Part shown: positions 60,667-64,000 of the stretch, in pieces
How the letters are laid out: each line of letters starts with the position of its first letter
Numbering within the stretch: the stretch's first letter is position 1
Assembly: GCF_004364165.1 (NCBI RefSeq)
Contig: NZ_SOAY01000018.1
Span: 1 to 64,000, forward strand
DNA: 64,000 bases
DNA from: Maribacter spongiicola
GTDB lineage: Bacteria; Bacteroidota; Bacteroidia; Flavobacteriales; Flavobacteriaceae
Direction of reading: 5' to 3'
The notes under the pieces: generated by a model
Database searches by the model: none
The model's input: only the letters and a program-made list of their open reading frames with translations
What the model was told of the DNA's origin: nothing
Program-made: the position numbers and the translations under genes

Positions 60667-61577
60667 AAAATAGAAAGTTCAGTTTCTGTAGTTAATTTTT
60701 CTAAAGCAAGCATTCCTAATTTAGAATTTCCTTTAGGGTTGAGTCCTGGAGACCATGTTGCTACACAGAATTTGTTAGGGAGAAAGGCAACGATACCACC
60801 GCCAACACCACTTTTTCCAGGTAGTCCAACTTCAAAAGCAAATTCACCCGCTTCATCATAAAAGCCGCAAGTCAACATTATGGCATTAATACGTTTTACT
60901 TGTGATATGGTTAAGAACGTATTATTTCTTCTACACTTTCCATTGTTCATAAACATGAAAAAAGTGTTCGTTAATTGAATACAGTTCATAGCAAGTGAAC
61001 ATTGATGAAAGTAAAAATCTAATACTACATCTACGTCGTTTTTTAAGTTTCCGTAGGATTTCAAAAGGTTAGCAGCTGCAAAATTTCGAAATCCTGTTCG
61101 TTTTTCAGACTTTGCTACATCTTCATCGTAAGCTATAGTATCGTCATTTGCAATTTTTTGAACGAAAGCTAAGAATTCTTCCTTAGGATGTTCTAACTGA
61201 GAAATCAAAATATCAGCAATGACAATCGCACCTGGATTTATCAACGGATTTCTTGGAATTCCATTTTCTAATTCTAAAAGTGATAAATGATTGAACGGAT
61301 CTCCAGAAGGTTCAACATCTACACGTTTCCAAACTTTTTCTCCAATTTTTCCTAAAGCCATAGAAAGCGATAAGACCTTTGAGATACTTTGAATAGAAAA
61401 TTGTTCGTCAGATTTTCCGGCAGAAAAATTATTTTGTTTAATATCTATCAAATGAATACCGAAATTGTCAACATCGACCTTTGCTAGTTCAGGTATATAA
61501 TCTGCAATCTTACCCTTATCTTTTTCATTAGATGCAGCTTCATTAATTGAAGTAAGAATACGTTGAAAATCTATCAT
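60663..61577 (-). CDS. glsA: Glutaminase A
   Basis: A 304-residue serine-dependent glutaminase that hydrolyses glutamine to glutamate and ammonia. The catalytic Ser-Lys pair is in FSIQSISKVLSL near residue 63. Further family blocks are GIPRNPLINPGAIV, MLTCGFYDEAGEFAF and GLPGKSGVGGGIVA. The length is the usual single domain without ankyrin repeats. The ATG overlaps the gcvT stop codon by one base. Confidence 0.96.
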   Translation of the reverse strand: MIDFQRILTSINEAASNEKDKGKIADYIPELAKVDVDNFGIHLIDIKQNNFSAGKSDEQFSIQSISKVLSLSMALGKIGEKVWKRVDVEPSGDPFNHLSLLELENGIPRNPLINPGAIVIADILISQLEHPKEEFLAFVQKIANDDTIAYDEDVAKSEKRTGFRNFAAANLLKSYGNLKNDVDVVLDFYFHQCSLAMNCIQLTNTFFMFMNNGKCRRNNTFLTISQVKRINAIMLTCGFYDEAGEFAFEVGLPGKSGVGGGIVAFLPNKFCVATWSPGLNPKGNSKLGMLALEKLTTETELSIF

Positions 61578-62662
61578 TACTTCTTATAAAATGGTAATTT
61601 AACTATAGTTGCTGGTACAGCATTCTTTCTAATTTGAATATTAATTTTACTACCAACTTCAGTAAATATTGGCGGGACATAACCTAAGCCAATACCGGTA
61701 CCCATAGAAGGCGACATGGTACCAGAAGTTACTACGCCTATTGTTTTACCTTTACCGTCAACAATATCATAACCATGTCTAGGTATACCACGTTCATCTA
61801 GTTCAAATGCAACTAATTTACGTTCTGGTCCGTGTTGTTTTTCTTTTTCTAAAGCTGCGGAGTTGACAAAATCTTTGTTGAATTTAGTTACCCAACCTAA
61901 ACCAGCTTCAAGCGGAGAGGTGTTATCATCAATATCATTACCGTAAAGACAGTATCCCATTTCTAAACGAAGGGTGTCTCTAGCTGCCAATCCTATTGGT
62001 TTGATTCCGAAATCTGCTCCGGCTTCAAAAACCTTGTCCCATATCTGTTTTACCTCATCATTCTTACAGTAAATTTCGAATCCGCCAGATCCGGTATATC
62101 CTGTTGCAGAAATAATTACATTATCTATATCTGCAAAATCGGCAACTTCAAAATGATAAAATTTTATATCAGCTAAATTAACAGAAGTCAAAGATTGCAT
62201 CGCTTCAACAGCCTTAGGACCTTGAATTGCTAAAAGCGAATACCCTTCAGATATGTTTTTCATATCTGCTTTAAATTCATCGTTGTAAGATGAAATATGA
62301 TTCCAGTCTTTCTCAATATTTGAAGCGTTGACCACTAGTAAATACTGCTCCTCTTTAATTTTGTAAATGATAAGGTCGTCAACAATACCACCAGTTTCAT
62401 TAGGTAGACAACTATATTGAGCTCTGCCAATAGTTAGTTTTGTTGCATCGTTAGATGATACTTTTTGAATCAAATCTAAGGCAGTAGGTCCAGAGATTAA
62501 AAATTCGCCCATATGCGATACATCAAAAACGCCCACACTTTTACGTACAGTTTCATGTTCGGCATTAACACCTTCGTAAGAAACGGGCATGTTATAACCG
62601 GCAAATGGAACCATTTTGGCACCAAGAGATTCGTGGGTTGTGGTAAGCGCAGTATTTTTCAT
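61577..62662 (-). CDS. gcvT: Aminomethyltransferase, glycine cleavage T protein
   Basis: GcvT moves the aminomethyl group from the H protein to tetrahydrofolate. The 361-residue protein has [20 protein letters not shown], the FDVSHMGEF folate-binding region, [14 protein letters not shown] [17 protein letters not shown] and the C-terminal [19 protein letters not shown]. It leads an operon with glsA, an SDR gene and the pterin dehydratase. Its partner E3 (lpdA) is 50 kb away in the window; gcvH and gcvP are not seen. Confidence 0.96.
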   Translation of the reverse strand: MKNTALTTTHESLGAKMVPFAGYNMPVSYEGVNAEHETVRKSVGVFDVSHMGEFLISGPTALDLIQKVSSNDATKLTIGRAQYSCLPNETGGIVDDLIIYKIKEEQYLLVVNASNIEKDWNHISSYNDEFKADMKNISEGYSLLAIQGPKAVEAMQSLTSVNLADIKFYHFEVADFADIDNVIISATGYTGSGGFEIYCKNDEVKQIWDKVFEAGADFGIKPIGLAARDTLRLEMGYCLYGNDIDDNTSPLEAGLGWVTKFNKDFVNSAALEKEKQHGPERKLVAFELDERGIPRHGYDIVDGKGKTIGVVTSGTMSPSMGTGIGLGYVPPIFTEVGSKINIQIRKNAVPATIVKLPFYKK

Positions 62663-62684
62663 TTTTTTCTATTTATTGGCGATA

Positions 62685-62712
62685 CAAATTTATCGAAAAT
62701 AAATAGAAGCAA
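62685..62712 (-). promoter_or_regulatory. gcvT promoter (TTG-N17-TAAATTTG)
   Basis: On the minus strand a -33 TTG and a -7 TAAATTTG are separated by 17 nt. The box ends 22 nt before the gcvT ATG. This is one of the better promoters in the window. Confidence 0.6.
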
Positions 62713-62761
62713 ATGTGGCTAAACCTCTAATTAGGAAAATATTGTAATCTTTAATAGCAGA

Positions 62762-64000
62762 CTAAGATTTCAAAAGAAAATCTTTGAGTCCGCCATAGGT
62801 TGAAATCTTAATAGATTTTTTAGTTTTTCCCATTACTTTTTGAATCTGTGCTGGAATTTCTAATTTTACATGAAGCGTTTTTTCAACAATATCTAAGAAC
62901 TTTACAGGGTGTGCCGTTTCTAAGAAAATACCATAAGTATTAGGGTTCTGTTCTTGATATTTCTTTAAGCCCAAGTACCCGACCGCACCATGAGGATCAG
63001 CAATATATCCGTTGATATTGTAAATTTCCTTTAAGGCATCTTTTGTTTGATTATCATCAAAAGGATAAGAAAAAAGGTTCTCTTTTAGAGCTTCAAAATT
63101 ATCTTGGAATAAATGTCTTATTCTAATAAAATTACTAGGATCCCCAACATCCATAGCATTAGAAATTGTAGCTGTAGAAGGTTTAGGAGTATACTCTTTT
63201 GTAAGCATAAACTGCGGTACAGTATCGTTTACATTAGTAGAAGCTATAAAGTGCTTTACAGGCATGCCTAAACGCTGAGCAACTAAGCCAGCACATATAT
63301 TACCGAAATTACCGGAAGGGACAGAGAATACAATCTCTTTATCTTTGGATTTCGCTTGTTTGTAAGCAAATAAGAAATAAAATAATTGTGGCAACCAGCG
63401 AGCAACATTAATAGAATTCGCTGAAGTCAATTTCATATGATCAAGAAGCTCTTTATCTAAAAAGGCATTCTTTACCATAGCTTGGCAATCATCAAAAGTA
63501 CCATCAACTTCTAAAGCGGTAATATTTTTACCTAGCGTAGTTAATTGTCTTTCTTGAATATCACTTACTTTTCCGCCAGGGTAAAGTATAACTACGTTCA
63601 CACCTGCAACACCTAAAAAGCCATTAGCAACGGCACCACCAGTATCGCCAGAAGTAGCTACAAGTACGGTAACTTCATTTTTTGTAGACCTAGAAAAATA
63701 GCCTAAACATTGTGCCATAAAACGAGCGCCAACATCTTTAAATGCCATTGTTGGACCGTGAAACAGTTCTAATGTTGCAATATTGGGAGTGATTTCAACT
63801 ACAGGAAAATCAAAATCTAATACCTCTTTTAAGATATCCTTCAATACATCGTCAGGAACAATACCCGATACAAATTGCTGTATTGCCGTAAAAGCAATTT
63901 CTTCGTTAGAAAAAGTTTCTATTTTCTCGAAAAAAGAACTTGGTAACGGATTAATTTCTTCCGGAAAATACAAACCTTTATCTGGTGCAATACCATTGAC
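62762..64000 (-). CDS. thrC: Threonine synthase, 5' end outside the window
   Basis: ThrC converts O-phosphohomoserine to threonine with pyridoxal phosphate. The visible part is 412 codons, and the frame stays open to the window edge, where NGIAPDKGLYFPEEI reads in frame. About 15-20 N-terminal residues are therefore missing. The PLP lysine is in PTMAFKDVGARFMAQ. SGDTGGAVANGFLG and VPSGNFGNICAGLVA are family blocks. An in-frame M seen at 63973 is not the real start. The gene ends 49 nt before the promoter of gcvT. Confidence 0.95.
   Translation of the reverse strand, partial: VNGIAPDKGLYFPEEINPLPSSFFEKIETFSNEEIAFTAIQQFVSGIVPDDVLKDILKEVLDFDFPVVEITPNIATLELFHGPTMAFKDVGARFMAQCLGYFSRSTKNEVTVLVATSGDTGGAVANGFLGVAGVNVVILYPGGKVSDIQERQLTTLGKNITALEVDGTFDDCQAMVKNAFLDKELLDHMKLTSANSINVARWLPQLFYFLFAYKQAKSKDKEIVFSVPSGNFGNICAGLVAQRLGMPVKHFIASTNVNDTVPQFMLTKEYTPKPSTATISNAMDVGDPSNFIRIRHLFQDNFEALKENLFSYPFDDNQTKDALKEIYNINGYIADPHGAVGYLGLKKYQEQNPNTYGIFLETAHPVKFLDIVEKTLHVKLEIPAQIQKVMGKTKKSIKISTYGGLKDFLLKS

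Overview
The window comes from a low-GC member of the Bacteroidota, almost certainly the Flavobacteriaceae. The best guess is a marine genus such as Maribacter or Zobellia, but I cannot fix the genus. The evidence is the set of lineage-typical families (DUF4270, DUF4907, DUF3822, GIN/DUF2807, zinc-finger-less DnaX), the frequent -7 promoter octamer TAnnTTTG instead of a sigma-70 -10 box, weak ribosome binding sites and AT-rich spacers. There are no tRNA or rRNA genes, insertion sequences, prophage or CRISPR array. Most of it is conserved chromosomal core with several accessory modules.

Layout. 1-97 is a 7-bp tandem repeat cut by the window edge. 100-7935 holds a cyclophilin lipoprotein and a Nudix hydrolase whose start codons overlap, an acyltransferase, an ECF sigma factor with a membrane partner, an exported M20 amidohydrolase, NADH dehydrogenase 2 and XerD. 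8124-12369 holds aroQ, lpdA, msrB and a collagen-like lipoprotein. 12543-19162 holds glycogen branching enzyme, a GH31 alpha-glucosidase, an M48 protease and an MFS transporter. 19208-22150 is an operon of ECF sigma, putative anti-sigma, DUF4097 and GIN-domain protein. 22475-28187 holds lon, cmk, a BON-LysM protein and rpsA. 28379-34375 is a surface and signalling locus: an outer membrane barrel and a DUF4270 lipoprotein face a Kelch lipoprotein, DUF4907, a LytS-type kinase and a LytTR regulator across a repeat-bearing promoter region.

34488-42019 carries pyrR-pyrB, a STAS-like protein, RNase Z, pdxH, a SixA-like phosphatase, ppk1-ppx and miaE. 42139-48542 is a complete, tightly packed eboABCDEF cluster. 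This is the most interesting system here. It is known to be needed for export of secondary-metabolite precursors in cyanobacteria, but its own biochemistry is largely unresolved. A small TMEM220-like membrane gene follows 6 nt later and looks like a seventh member. Then come dnaX, the RNase P RNA, rsmD-DUF3822-pilin-like protein, a RecD-like helicase, DUF4126, and kdsB-HAD-kdnB plus an acyltransferase, which together suggest an 8-amino-Kdo lipid A inner core. The window ends with yebC, a pterin dehydratase, an SDR protein, glsA, gcvT and a truncated thrC.

Regulation visible in the sequence: the 5' end of RNase P RNA, fixed by its terminal stem, lies 6 nt after a TACATTTG box. By that measure cmk, aroQ and the RecD-like helicase gene should be transcribed as leaderless or nearly leaderless mRNAs. 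Strong hairpin terminators separate most transcription units. All functional calls rest on reading motifs and family resemblance by eye; no database search was run.
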